This document shows, one piece after another, positions 1 to 8,508 of a stretch of 42,469 nucleotides of DNA; within the stretch, counting starts at the first letter, position 1, and every line of letters begins with the position of its first letter. The stretch is taken from NCBI GenBank assembly GCA_014763615.1, contig JACXVB010000023.1, positions 1-42,469 of the forward strand. Direction: 5' to 3'. A model generated the notes under the pieces. It did no database searches, had not been told where the DNA came from, and worked only from the letters and a program-made list of their open reading frames with translations. Origin of the DNA: Sphingobacteriales bacterium (GTDB lineage: Bacteria; Bacteroidota; Bacteroidia; Sphingobacteriales; Sphingobacteriaceae). The translations under genes and the position numbers were made by a program.

Positions 1-232
1 AACAGACCAAGAAAAACATTAAACTTTAAAACTCCTTATCAAGTTTTTATGGCTAATTTTATAATCTGAAAGTTGCGTTTATTACTTGAATGCGCCAAAG
101 AAAAGTTAAAAGTTAAAATTCAAAAAGAATTATGGGCTGTTACCTAACAAACATTGCCTGACTGAGACATTCATTTCCGAATCATATCATCTTCAAATTT
201 TCAAATTGATAAGATTCCCACTTACCCCCTCC

Positions 233-1327
233 TTATTTATCAATCTTCTTTAAAAATGCTGATATATGTCCGTTTAAGAATTTAGAATCTTCTGGATCTG
301 GGGCGGCACCAGCTGGATGTCCCCAAAGTGAGGGAATAGTTGCAAACTCCACTTTCGGGATAAACTGTTGCTCATAACGAGCATCGGTTATTGGGAAATA
401 TAAATCCGTTGCAGACGGCATATACAAAACAGGTACTTTGATTGAAGCCAAAGCTTTCTCTACATCTCCATCAAAACCTTTGGTTTTACCCACATCGTTA
501 GACTCCCAAGTACGCATTTGCAAGATTAAATCATTGGCATCTGCTCCAGGGATAAAATTAGTTCTGAAATTATTTAATACTTGCTCAAAAGTTAAAGAAG
601 GATTGCTCGGATCTTTCCATAACTCTTTGCGCCACCATTCTTGAGAAAATAACCAGCCTGTCCACACCACGGCAAACGCTTCTAAGCCTTTTTTAGGTTC
701 TACTTTATAATCCCCATTTTGGAAAGCATCATCGGCGGTTAAAGCCGCAATCTGACCTTCTAAACGCACAATTCCATGTCCGTAAGTTTTAGCAGTGCTG
801 GAAGTAGCCACAATGCCATCCATATAATCAGGATAGCTCACTGCCCATTGAAAAGCTTGCTGACCACCCATAGAAAAACCAATAACTGCCTTTAAATGGT
901 TGATATGGAAAACATCCGTCAATAATTGATGTACTGCTTCCACATTATCTCTGATGGTCATCACCGGAAAACGCGGACCATGAAAAGGCTCTGGCGTATT
1001 ACTTGGAGAGGATGAACGTCCGTTGCCAAAAAGCTCGGTAGCCACTAGAAAAAGTTTGGGGGTATCCAAAGCTTTACCTGGACCAATAATCCATTCATAA
1101 CCCCTTAATTTGGCCATGGAATGCGATGGTAATAACACCACATTATCTTTTTTAGCATTTAAATGTCCATAAGTTCCGTAAGTAATATGCGCCTCTGGCA
1201 GCACTACGCCACTTTCTGTTTTAAAATTTTTAATCGTGAATTCTTGTATTGCTGGACCTTTTGTAGCATCCTGTGCAAAAACTTGCTGGACAGCCAAGAG
1301 AGATAAGAAGAGTAGTTTTTTGATCAT
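233..1327 (-). CDS. secreted MetX-like alpha/beta hydrolase
   Basis: This 364-residue protein has the alpha/beta-hydrolase fold layout of the homoserine O-acetyltransferase (MetX)-like family. Seen: an N-terminal signal peptide (MIKKLLFLSLLAVQQVFAQ, cleavage after about residue 19), a nucleophile elbow GFSMGG near residue 150, a probable acid in PSATDLYFP and a catalytic His in SLWGHPAG near the C-terminus. Known: true MetX enzymes are cytoplasmic and acetylate homoserine. The clear signal peptide argues against a role in methionine synthesis and for a periplasmic esterase or acyltransferase of unknown substrate. It stands alone: no metB, metY or other methionine gene is nearby. The start ATG fits because it opens directly into the signal peptide. 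The hydrolase fold is secure; the substrate is unknown. Confidence 0.8.
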   Translation of the reverse strand: MIKKLLFLSLLAVQQVFAQDATKGPAIQEFTIKNFKTESGVVLPEAHITYGTYGHLNAKKDNVVLLPSHSMAKLRGYEWIIGPGKALDTPKLFLVATELFGNGRSSSPSNTPEPFHGPRFPVMTIRDNVEAVHQLLTDVFHINHLKAVIGFSMGGQQAFQWAVSYPDYMDGIVATSSTAKTYGHGIVRLEGQIAALTADDAFQNGDYKVEPKKGLEAFAVVWTGWLFSQEWWRKELWKDPSNPSLTFEQVLNNFRTNFIPGADANDLILQMRTWESNDVGKTKGFDGDVEKALASIKVPVLYMPSATDLYFPITDARYEQQFIPKVEFATIPSLWGHPAGAAPDPEDSKFLNGHISAFLKKIDK

Positions 1328-1423
1328 GAGATTTAGCTTTTATCCATAAATAAAATTACAGCTAAATAGTTTGACCACGAGGCAATTATTGTATTCTAAT
1401 TTATAGATTCAATTGGTTAATGA

Positions 1424-1752
1424 TTGATAAAATTCTTTTTGAGAGTCTTTAATTTTAAATTTGTTGATTTTGCCTTTACGCTCTTACCTTTCCGTCCCTC
1501 ATTGCCGGGACTTGGCTAGTTCTTTCCCTTCAGCTGGAAAGAACCAAAGAGCCGCCGCTGCGCCACTTGCTATGAAAGTCATCCGTTAGCTTAGTTTATC
1601 ACTACCAAAAATCCCAAGGCGGAATTTAAGTACATTATGGTTCTTGCTTTGGCTTGATAATGTCTTTATAATTCTTTTCACTCAACTAATAGTCACCCTG
1701 AGCGGAGTCGAAGGGTCTTCTCATCAAGGTCTCTCAAAAAGAATACTATCAA
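1424..1752. mobile_element. MITE-like element bounded by 22-bp inverted repeats
   Basis: The left end at 1424-1445 (TTGATA, AA, then ATTCTTTTTGAGAG) and the right end at 1731-1752 (CTCTCAAAAAGAAT, AC, then TATCAA) are inverted copies matching at 20 of 22 positions. They enclose a non-coding interior. The interior holds a 9-bp-arm hairpin GTTCTTTCC/GGAAAGAAC and a short hairpin around CCCTGAGCGGAGTCGAAGGG near 1696. No transposase ORF is present. The right end stops four bases before the stop codon of the racemase gene. This accounts for most of the 428-bp gene-free stretch 1328-1755. It could be a miniature transposable element, a degraded insertion or a dispersed palindromic repeat. Confidence 0.5.
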
Positions 1753-1755
1753 ACA

Positions 1756-2832
1756 CTACCCATCCACCACCACTTTATCAATATAATGCGAGTTCATGAG
1801 GCCTAAAACACCCATGTATTTAAGTTTAAAAGTGATTTGGTCGCCTACTTTATAGCCCGTTTCGTTCTGATCTACATCCAACACCAACATGTCTGAACTA
1901 GCTTCTATAATGGTGATGTTCTCATCGTCTGGAATGAGGTATTGCGGATTACAATCTAATAAACCAACATCTAAAATGGCTCGGTAAGCACTTTTTCCAT
2001 AATCTTCTTCCGGATATTCTGGTGTTTCGCCTGAAACATTGAAACCTTGCTCTCCGCTTGGGACTTTTGGTTTCTCGTACAATTCAATAATTTCGGTGTA
2101 TAACCTAAACACATCATTGCTCATGCCTTCAATGGTTTGGTTGGTAAATAAATCTAAACCAAAAAACAGGACTTCCCCCACCCTAAAATGATTAATTTGC
2201 TTGGGCAATTGCTTCTTCAATAATAGCGGAACGGTAACGCTAGTTCCACCTGAAATCCATGGAATATGGATGTTAAATTTTGCCTCGATGAGTTGTTTAT
2301 ATAAACTCAACTGAATCAATTTATCTTCAGACGGCATAATGCCGTTAAGGCAATTGAGATTAGTTCCTAAACCTACAATATTGATGTTAGGTAAATTGCA
2401 AACCTGCTGATAAAAATCCATTAAATGATCGCCTAAAACCCCTTCGCGTAAATCGCCCATCTCTACCATAATAATGATTTTATGCGTCTTATTTTGTCGC
2501 CCTGCTTCTTCACTTAGTAGTCGAATGGTGCTTAAATCAGTATTAAAGCTTACATCGGCAAACTTGATCACATTTGCGATATTTCGTTTGGCGGGCGGTT
2601 TAATGTAAACCGTTTGTGCTTTTGGAGCTACTTTTTTCACCATTTTCAGATTGGTGATTCTTGTATCATGAAATTCGGACACGCCCAATTTCACCAATTC
2701 TTCTAAAAAGGTTTTATTTCCACATAATAATTTAGACACCACGCCCCACTCAATTTGATTTTCTAAAAACCAATCATGCAGCATTTGATAATTATGAGCT
2801 AGTTTATTTCGATATAATTTTAAGTAAGCCAT
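1756..2832 (-). CDS. alanine/ornithine racemase-family PLP-dependent enzyme
   Basis: This 358-residue protein looks like a fold-III, PLP-dependent amino-acid racemase of the alanine racemase N-terminal domain superfamily, closest by eye to the ornithine racemase (Orr)/YhfX-like branch. Seen: the probable PLP lysine in VVSKLLCGN (K34), the VEMGDLREG segment near residue 125, GLGTNLNCLNG near 155, GTSVT near 195 and a C-terminal beta-rich part containing DVGLLDCNP. Family knowledge: these enzymes interconvert D- and L-forms of an amino acid such as ornithine or alanine. The start MAYLKLYRNKLAHNY matches the usual family beginning (LxxxxxKLxxN). It is monocistronic, with the gene-free stretches 1328-1755 after it and 2833-3058 before it. 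The family is fairly sure; the substrate is not. Confidence 0.75.
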   Translation of the reverse strand: MAYLKLYRNKLAHNYQMLHDWFLENQIEWGVVSKLLCGNKTFLEELVKLGVSEFHDTRITNLKMVKKVAPKAQTVYIKPPAKRNIANVIKFADVSFNTDLSTIRLLSEEAGRQNKTHKIIIMVEMGDLREGVLGDHLMDFYQQVCNLPNINIVGLGTNLNCLNGIMPSEDKLIQLSLYKQLIEAKFNIHIPWISGGTSVTVPLLLKKQLPKQINHFRVGEVLFFGLDLFTNQTIEGMSNDVFRLYTEIIELYEKPKVPSGEQGFNVSGETPEYPEEDYGKSAYRAILDVGLLDCNPQYLIPDDENITIIEASSDMLVLDVDQNETGYKVGDQITFKLKYMGVLGLMNSHYIDKVVVDG

Positions 2833-3058
2833 TTTTGTATGATTTTTCTAGGAATATCCTGAGGTAAGTGGATTAGCTTGTTAGTCGTTCATCTACTCAT
2901 AGGAAGTATCCGTTATAACGTTTGCTTTTTGATTAGCTGATAGAATGATGTTACTGCTTTTGGCTAATTGATCTGGGTAATTGAGAAATACTTACCCATC
3001 AAACATTCCTGACCTTATTTAAGGATGCTACAAATAAGTACTTCATTTAAATCTGCTT

Positions 3059-3493
3059 TCATCGTTGCAAACGCATCTCTAAATATTTATTGGTAAAGCC
3101 TAAACGTTCATATAATTTCTTTGCCGGATTATCAGGTTCTACATGCAAAGCAATACTTCCTTTGGCATGGTTGATGGCTTTTTTCATTAATTGGCTTCCC
3201 ATTCCTTTACCTCTTTGGCTTTCATGAACAGCGATGTAAACCAGAATATTTTCTGGGATATAACCGTTCATCCCTGTTTCATTGATGATAACTGCACCAA
3301 CAATTTGCTCATTTTCTATCCCTAAAGTGATGAAACCTCCCCTATCAGGATTGAAAACATAAGCGATACATTTTAAAATATCCTCCTTTTTATCTCCAAA
3401 CCGATCTAAATGAACTTCTAAAAAGGAAGCAATGGCATCATTAGAAAATTGTTGGTCTTCTCCACTTTGTTGATTGATAATTCTAAACTCCAT
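3059..3493 (-). CDS. GNAT family N-acetyltransferase
   Basis: This is a 144-residue single-domain GNAT acetyltransferase. Seen: a beta-strand IVGAVIINETGMNGYI, then IYIAVHES-like motif A leading to QRGKGMGSQLM (residues about 93-103), which fits the acetyl-CoA pyrophosphate-binding Q/RxxGxG/A signature, and a C-terminal LYERLGFTNKYLEMRL, typical of motif B. Family knowledge: such proteins transfer acetyl from acetyl-CoA to an amine of a small molecule or protein. The substrate cannot be read from the sequence. It sits between a racemase gene (same strand, 226 bp away) and a divergent antiporter gene (327 bp away), so it is probably transcribed alone. Confidence 0.85.
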   Translation of the reverse strand: MEFRIINQQSGEDQQFSNDAIASFLEVHLDRFGDKKEDILKCIAYVFNPDRGGFITLGIENEQIVGAVIINETGMNGYIPENILVYIAVHESQRGKGMGSQLMKKAINHAKGSIALHVEPDNPAKKLYERLGFTNKYLEMRLQR

Positions 3494-3820
3494 AAAGGTG
3501 ATTTACTATTTGATATCTTTATTATTGACAGTCCAAACCCGATTTATTTTGTTATTTAATCCTCCTTGCCAACTGATAAATCATGATTAACTTATTGATT
3601 TTCAAAAAGATAGCTCACAAAAAAGTTAAAGCTGACGGATTGATTAGAATGATAAGCACATAAAAGCTGTCTGATTTATGGCTTCGAAGTCTTCAAAATT
3701 AAGAAAATATTTTAATTATTAATGAGCGATGATTTGGAAGGAGTAAACTAAAAACTTCATTCGGATGAACTTTTACAATCGTAAAATTCAGTTATCTTTA
3801 ACTTTTAAGGATTTAAAAAT
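3494..3820. other. divergent intergenic region
   Basis: 327 bp without a supportable gene separates the GNAT gene (minus) from the antiporter (plus). A TATCTTTA at 3793-3800 is a plausible -7 element (consensus TAnnTTTG) for the antiporter, placed 21 bp before its ATG. No RNA gene, convincing repeat or operator was seen. Confidence 0.4.
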
Positions 3821-5002
3821 ATGAGTACCTACAGTATTTTAATTTTATTGAGCGGATTGGTAATTTTCTCCTATCTGTTTGACATGATCGCCAAACGAAC
3901 CCAAATACCTTCAGTGTTATTGCTCCTGACATTAGGTATCGGATTAAAGCAATTGGTTACTTACTTCGACTTTGAGACTTTTGATTTCCTTAAAATACTT
4001 CCTACTCTCGGAACTGTAGGTTTAATTTTAATCGTTTTTGAAGGTGCTTTAGACCTCAAATACGATAGTGATAAGAATAAACTTATCCGCAAAACCTTTT
4101 TTTCAGCACTGGTGATTTTGTTGGTTACTACAGGAAGCATCACGATTTTATTGCATCAACTTACAGGTTATTCCTATCATCTTTGTTTCGTCAATGCCAT
4201 TCCATTTAGTATCATCAGCTCGGCAATAGCCATCCCTTCTGTAAGTGGAATTAAAAAACAACAAAGAGAATTTATGATTTATGAGTCTTCTTTCTCTGAT
4301 ATCGTGGGGATTATCCTTTTTAATTTTGCAATAAGTAATGAAAGCTATAATTTTTCTGCCTTCAGCAACTTAGGAATTGAGCTGTTGCTCATCTTTTTGT
4401 TCTCAGCAGTTTCTTGTTTATTACTCTTGTACCTCATTGGCAGAATCAATCATAATATTAAGTTTTTCTTGATTATCTCTATCCTCGTTTTAGTATATGC
4501 AATCGGTCAAACGTTCCATCTTTCTTCACTAATTATTGTATTGGCTTTTGGTTTATTCTTGAATAATGCTGATGAAATTAGGATCCCCTTTTTCAGAAAA
4601 TATTTCATTTACCCTAATCTTTCAAAAGATTTAGTTCAACTGCATCAACTTTCGGCAGAGAGTGCCTTCATCATTAGAACTTTCTTCTTTGTGATTTTCG
4701 GTTTTACCATTGTGATTGATCAGTTTAAAGATTTCACCTTGATACAATACGGCTTACTCATTTTAGGTCTCATTTACCTCATCAGGTTATTGTATCTAAA
4801 ATTTGTTGCGAAAACTGATGTAAACCCTTTAGTTTATATTACGCCGAGAGGCTTAATTAGTATTTTATTATTTTATAATTTACCCAAAGATTTGAGAATT
4901 AACGGTGTAGAAACTGGCTTACTATTCATGATTATTTTGGCGACTAGCATTGTTATGAGTTTAGGATTATTGGGTTCAAAAGGAGAAAAGGCGAAGGCTT
5001 GA
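3821..5002 (+). CDS. CPA-type cation:proton antiporter
   Basis: This 393-residue membrane protein has about 11-12 hydrophobic segments and lies in the monovalent cation/proton antiporter (NhaP/CPA1) superfamily. Seen: GTVGLILIVFEGALDL near residues 65-80, typical of TM3 of the family; FSIISSAIAIPSVSG near 130-145 where CPA1 members carry their unwound TM4; and YESSFSDIVGIILFNF near 155-170, matching the TM5 motif. The conserved ND of CPA1 or DD of CPA2 appears here as SD, keeping the ion-binding Asp. There is no TrkA_N or TrkA_C regulatory domain, so it ends right after the membrane part. Function inferred: Na+ or K+ efflux in exchange for protons at the inner membrane. It is a single gene upstream of, but 227 bp from, mreC. 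Confidence 0.8.
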   Translation: MSTYSILILLSGLVIFSYLFDMIAKRTQIPSVLLLLTLGIGLKQLVTYFDFETFDFLKILPTLGTVGLILIVFEGALDLKYDSDKNKLIRKTFFSALVILLVTTGSITILLHQLTGYSYHLCFVNAIPFSIISSAIAIPSVSGIKKQQREFMIYESSFSDIVGIILFNFAISNESYNFSAFSNLGIELLLIFLFSAVSCLLLLYLIGRINHNIKFFLIISILVLVYAIGQTFHLSSLIIVLAFGLFLNNADEIRIPFFRKYFIYPNLSKDLVQLHQLSAESAFIIRTFFFVIFGFTIVIDQFKDFTLIQYGLLILGLIYLIRLLYLKFVAKTDVNPLVYITPRGLISILLFYNLPKDLRINGVETGLLFMIILATSIVMSLGLLGSKGEKAKA

Positions 5003-5049
5003 AATTTTTAGAGAATAAAGCGTTCTTTTTATTAGTGCGCTATTTTATT

Positions 5050-5057
5050 TATCTTTA
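5050..5057 (+). promoter_or_regulatory. candidate -7 promoter element of the mre operon
   Basis: TATCTTTA resembles the Bacteroidota -7 consensus TAnnTTTG at seven of eight positions. It sits about 172 bp upstream of the mreC ATG, in the 227-bp gap after the antiporter gene. A T-rich tract lies upstream, but no clear TTTG -33 box was seen. If correct, the operon has a long leader that contains the AAGCTT-bearing direct repeat TTTAAGCTT near 5066-5090. Confidence 0.25.
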
Positions 5058-5229
5058 AACCCTGTTTAAGCTTATTTTATTTAAGCTTTAAAAATCAGAA
5101 AATCATCAAAATGAGATTAAATAAAACCCCATTTAACACACCAAACTTAGAAGGTAAAATAATTTCTTTTGATTTTTCTGAACACTTAAAATCAGGCGCT
5201 TTCATTTAATATTCTAAAGCAAATTTTAT

Positions 5230-6069
5230 ATGTTAAACCTTTGGAGGTTCATTAGCCGATTTAATGCCTTCTTTCTTTTGATAATCTATCTCAGTATTTC
5301 CATCATTTTGCTGGTGCGAAATAATGATTTCCAAAGGGCGAGCACATTTAATACTTCTAACCAAATTATCGGTGCTATTTATCAAAGAGTAAATGGCATT
5401 GAAAAATACCTGCATTTAAGTGCGGTAAATGACAGCCTCGCCAAAGAAAATGCATCCTTGAGAAATCAACTAAAATCTTCATTTTATAATGATAGTGTAA
5501 CGAGTAAAAAAATAATAGACACTGTTAACCATGTGCAGTACGAGTATATGGTAGCAGAAGTAGTGAATAAATCGATCACGGCAAGAAATAACTACATCAC
5601 CATCAATAGAGGTGCAAAGCAAGGGATTAAAAAAGGAATGGGCGTAATTGGCCCAGACGGCGTGGTAGGCATTGTTTGGAATGTTTCTGAGAATTTTGCC
5701 TCCATCCAATCCATCTTACATGAAGATACCAGAATCACCTCTTCTATTGAGGGCACCCCTTATTTCGGGCCTTTAGTTTGGAACGGCAAAGACCCTAATA
5801 TGGTAACACTTACAGATATCCCAAATCAGTTGCAACTAAAGAAAAATGCCAAAGTGGTTACTTCTGGCTATGGTGTGATTTTCCCGAAAGGGATTTTGAT
5901 TGGTCATGTATTAAAATCTGGCATAAAAGGCGGAGGCAGTTTTTTGGATATCTCTGTGAAATTATCTACTAATTTTTATGCTTTGCAGTATGTGTATGTG
6001 ATTAAAAACAACCTGCAAAAAGAGCAAGAAACCTTAGAATCAGCAAATAAAGCAAGCGTAAATGAGTAA
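5230..6069 (+). CDS. mreC: rod shape-determining protein MreC
   Basis: MreC is the periplasmic scaffold of the elongasome. It links MreB filaments to PBP2 and RodA during lateral cell-wall growth. The 279-residue length is typical. Seen: one N-terminal membrane anchor (residues about 13-30), a short coiled coil with alternating Leu/Ala (about 55-85, DSLAKENASLRNQL), then the two beta-barrel halves, with NRGAKQGIKKGMGVIGPDGVVGIV (about 130-155) as the family hallmark. It overlaps mreD by 8 bp and starts the operon mreC-mreD-mrdA-rodA. mreB, often immediately upstream, is not in the window; the antiporter gene takes that place. Confidence 0.95.
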   Translation: MLNLWRFISRFNAFFLLIIYLSISIILLVRNNDFQRASTFNTSNQIIGAIYQRVNGIEKYLHLSAVNDSLAKENASLRNQLKSSFYNDSVTSKKIIDTVNHVQYEYMVAEVVNKSITARNNYITINRGAKQGIKKGMGVIGPDGVVGIVWNVSENFASIQSILHEDTRITSSIEGTPYFGPLVWNGKDPNMVTLTDIPNQLQLKKNAKVVTSGYGVIFPKGILIGHVLKSGIKGGGSFLDISVKLSTNFYALQYVYVIKNNLQKEQETLESANKASVNE

Positions 6070-6577
6070 AATCATTATTAATATTTTAAGATTTATTATC
6101 CTGGTTTGTATTCAGGTGTTTCTCTTTAAAAACATTGTTTTTTACGGGTTAAATACGCCTTATCTCTATATTCTGTTCGTCCTTCTATTACCTTTTGAAA
6201 CACCCAATTGGTTACTATTTCTTTTAGCCTTTTTAATGGGTTTAACCATTGATTTATTTAACGATACCGTAGGTCTTAACGCGGCTGCATGTACCATTTT
6301 GGCTTTTGTAAGAGTCATTTTCATCAGCATAACGGTACAAAAAGACACTTTAGAAAATGATCTGAGCCCAAATTTAAGTACTATGGGCTTCAGGTGGTTT
6401 TTCTTTTATGCTTTAATTTTAACGCTTACTCATCACTTTTTTTTGCTCAACTTAGAGGTTTTTAAATTATCAGAAATTCCAACCACACTAAGTCGGGTGA
6501 TTTTAAGTTCAATATTTACATTAACTTTAATTTTCATTGCAGAAATACTATTCTACAGCAAGAAACAGCGTAAATGA
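6062..6577 (+). CDS. mreD: rod shape-determining protein MreD
   Basis: This small integral membrane protein of 171 residues has about five to six transmembrane segments, matching MreD of the elongation complex. Seen: hydrophobic helices at about 7-25, 30-50, 50-65, 75-95, 110-130 and 145-165, and the FLMGLTIDLFNDTVGLNAAACTILAF region, the most conserved part of MreD (D near residue 64 followed by GxxA). It starts within the last codons of mreC and its stop overlaps the mrdA start (ATGA), so translation is probably coupled. Similarity between MreD proteins is low, so the call rests on size, topology, that motif and the position between mreC and mrdA. Confidence 0.93.
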   Translation: MSKIIINILRFIILVCIQVFLFKNIVFYGLNTPYLYILFVLLLPFETPNWLLFLLAFLMGLTIDLFNDTVGLNAAACTILAFVRVIFISITVQKDTLENDLSPNLSTMGFRWFFFYALILTLTHHFFLLNLEVFKLSEIPTTLSRVILSSIFTLTLIFIAEILFYSKKQRK

Positions 6578-8508
6578 ACAGTTTTTTTAATCGTAAATAC
6601 ATCATTCAAGGAATTTTCATTTTTGTAGCCTTAGTACTCTTGGCCAAACTATTTTATATCCAAGTAATAGATAATCAGTACAAACTTTCTGCGGATAACA
6701 ATGTGCTACGTAAGCTCATCATTTATCCGGCTAGAGGAGTAATTTTAGATCGGCATGAAAAGGTATTGGTACAAAATGAGCCTGTTTACGACCTAATGGT
6801 GATTCCTGGGCAGGTACAACCTATGGATACTTTAGAGTTTTGTAATTTGATTCACATCAGCAAAAAAGAATTTGATAAATCGCTGAGAAAGGCCAAACAC
6901 TATTCCTTATTCAGAGCCTCTTTATTTCAGAAACAATTATCGGCAAAAACTTATGCTGCTTTTCAAGAAAAGCTTTTTGAATACCCTGGTTTTTATGTTC
7001 AAAACCGTTCGGTAAGATACTATCCAGATTCTTGTGCAGCACAATTCTTAGGTTATATTGGCGAGGTAAACGACATAGAGATTGAGAAATATGGTGGTTT
7101 CTATAGCCAAGGCGATTATATCGGGAAAACCGGCATCGAGAAATCTTATGAAGATTTATTGAGAGGGCAAAGAGGCGTAAGAAACATCATGGTAGATGTG
7201 CATAATCGTGAAAAAGGAAGTTTTTTTGATGGGAAATTTGACACCACAGCGGTGGCAGGTGATCGGCTTATCTCCTCTTTAGATAAAAAATTACAAATTT
7301 TCGGAGAAGCCTTAATGGCCAATAAAATCGGAAGTATTGTGGCTATTGAACCCTCAACTGGTGAAATTCTGGCTTCTGTAAGCAGTCCAACATACGACCC
7401 TAATTTGATGGTAGGAAGACAGCGAGGCAACAACTACATGAAGCTTTTAGAAAATCCTTATAAGCCTATGTTTATCCGACCTATTCAGGCAGAATATCCT
7501 CCGGGCTCTATTTTTAAAGTAATTAATGCTTTAGTGGCACAACAACTGGGTTTAATCAATGCGAATACTTATTTCAACTGTCCCGGTGGTTATCATTACG
7601 GGGCGAGGGGATTTATGGCTTGTACCCACGTTCATGGAAATATTAATTTGGCTCAATCTATCCAAGAATCTTGTAATACCTATTTTGGGAATACCTTTCA
7701 CAAGATGATAGATCAAAACAATGGTTTGAGACCCGTAAATGCCTACACCAAATGGCGGGATGCAGTCATAAAATTTGGTATTGGTAGCACTTTGGGTATT
7801 GATTTACCTGCCGAAAGAAATGGTTTTTTACCTGTAGCAAATTATTATACCAAGATTTTTCATAGTGATAAATGGACTTCCAGCTTTAATATTTCTTTAT
7901 CTATTGGACAAGGAGAGGTAGAAATTACGCCGCTGCAAATGGCTAATGTGATGGCCATCGTAGCCAATAGAGGGTATTATTTTAAGCCTCATTTAATCCA
8001 AGCTATTGGAGATAAAAAAGTAATCAAAAAAGAATATACCGAAAAGCATTATGTTGGAATTGACCAACCTTATTTTGACCCAGTAATTGAAGGAATGAGC
8101 AGAGTAGTAAATGCACCCAATGGAACCGCTTACTATTCTAAAATTAATGACATCGAGATTTGTGGCAAAACTGGAACCGTTCAAAACCCACATGGAGATA
8201 ATCACTCTGTATTTGTGGCTTTTGCACCTAGAGAAAATCCAAAAATTGCGATTGCTGTGGTGGTAGAAAATGCAGGCTATGGCGCCACTTGGAGTGCTCC
8301 TATCGCAAGCTTAATGATTGAAGAATATTTGAAGGATTCTATCAGTCGCCCGCAGTATTATATCGATAGAATATTAAATGCCAACTTGCTGCCCGGACAA
8401 AAAAAGCCGCTGATAAAACCAGTTGAAAAGAAAAAAGATAAGGGTACTGACCAGAAAACAGCCCTATTAATCACGAATAATAAGGGAATTAAAAAAGGAA
8501 ATGAATAA
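6574..8508 (+). CDS. mrdA: penicillin-binding protein 2 (elongation transpeptidase)
   Basis: This class B PBP cross-links peptidoglycan during cell elongation, working with RodA in the inner membrane and periplasm. At 644 residues it is normal length. Seen: an N-terminal membrane anchor (about 10-30), the PBP dimerisation domain with ARGVILDRHEKVL (about 53-65) and GKTGIEKSYEDLLRG (about 184-198), then the transpeptidase domain with SIFK (active Ser312, Lys315), SCN (366-368) and KTGT (532-535). A Lys-rich tail follows the catalytic domain. The gene overlaps mreD by 4 bp and rodA by 8 bp. All catalytic motifs are intact. Confidence 0.97.
   Translation: MNSFFNRKYIIQGIFIFVALVLLAKLFYIQVIDNQYKLSADNNVLRKLIIYPARGVILDRHEKVLVQNEPVYDLMVIPGQVQPMDTLEFCNLIHISKKEFDKSLRKAKHYSLFRASLFQKQLSAKTYAAFQEKLFEYPGFYVQNRSVRYYPDSCAAQFLGYIGEVNDIEIEKYGGFYSQGDYIGKTGIEKSYEDLLRGQRGVRNIMVDVHNREKGSFFDGKFDTTAVAGDRLISSLDKKLQIFGEALMANKIGSIVAIEPSTGEILASVSSPTYDPNLMVGRQRGNNYMKLLENPYKPMFIRPIQAEYPPGSIFKVINALVAQQLGLINANTYFNCPGGYHYGARGFMACTHVHGNINLAQSIQESCNTYFGNTFHKMIDQNNGLRPVNAYTKWRDAVIKFGIGSTLGIDLPAERNGFLPVANYYTKIFHSDKWTSSFNISLSIGQGEVEITPLQMANVMAIVANRGYYFKPHLIQAIGDKKVIKKEYTEKHYVGIDQPYFDPVIEGMSRVVNAPNGTAYYSKINDIEICGKTGTVQNPHGDNHSVFVAFAPRENPKIAIAVVVENAGYGATWSAPIASLMIEEYLKDSISRPQYYIDRILNANLLPGQKKPLIKPVEKKKDKGTDQKTALLITNNKGIKKGNE

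Noticed and set aside
1-232. Possible gene end or regulatory element at the left edge
   Set aside because: No ORF, repeat or hairpin of note was found in these 232 bases.
5111-5209. 32-codon ORF upstream of mreC (MRLNKTPFN...)
   Set aside because: It has no recognisable motif or clear ribosome-binding site and lies in an AT-rich gap; random ORFs of this size are common here.
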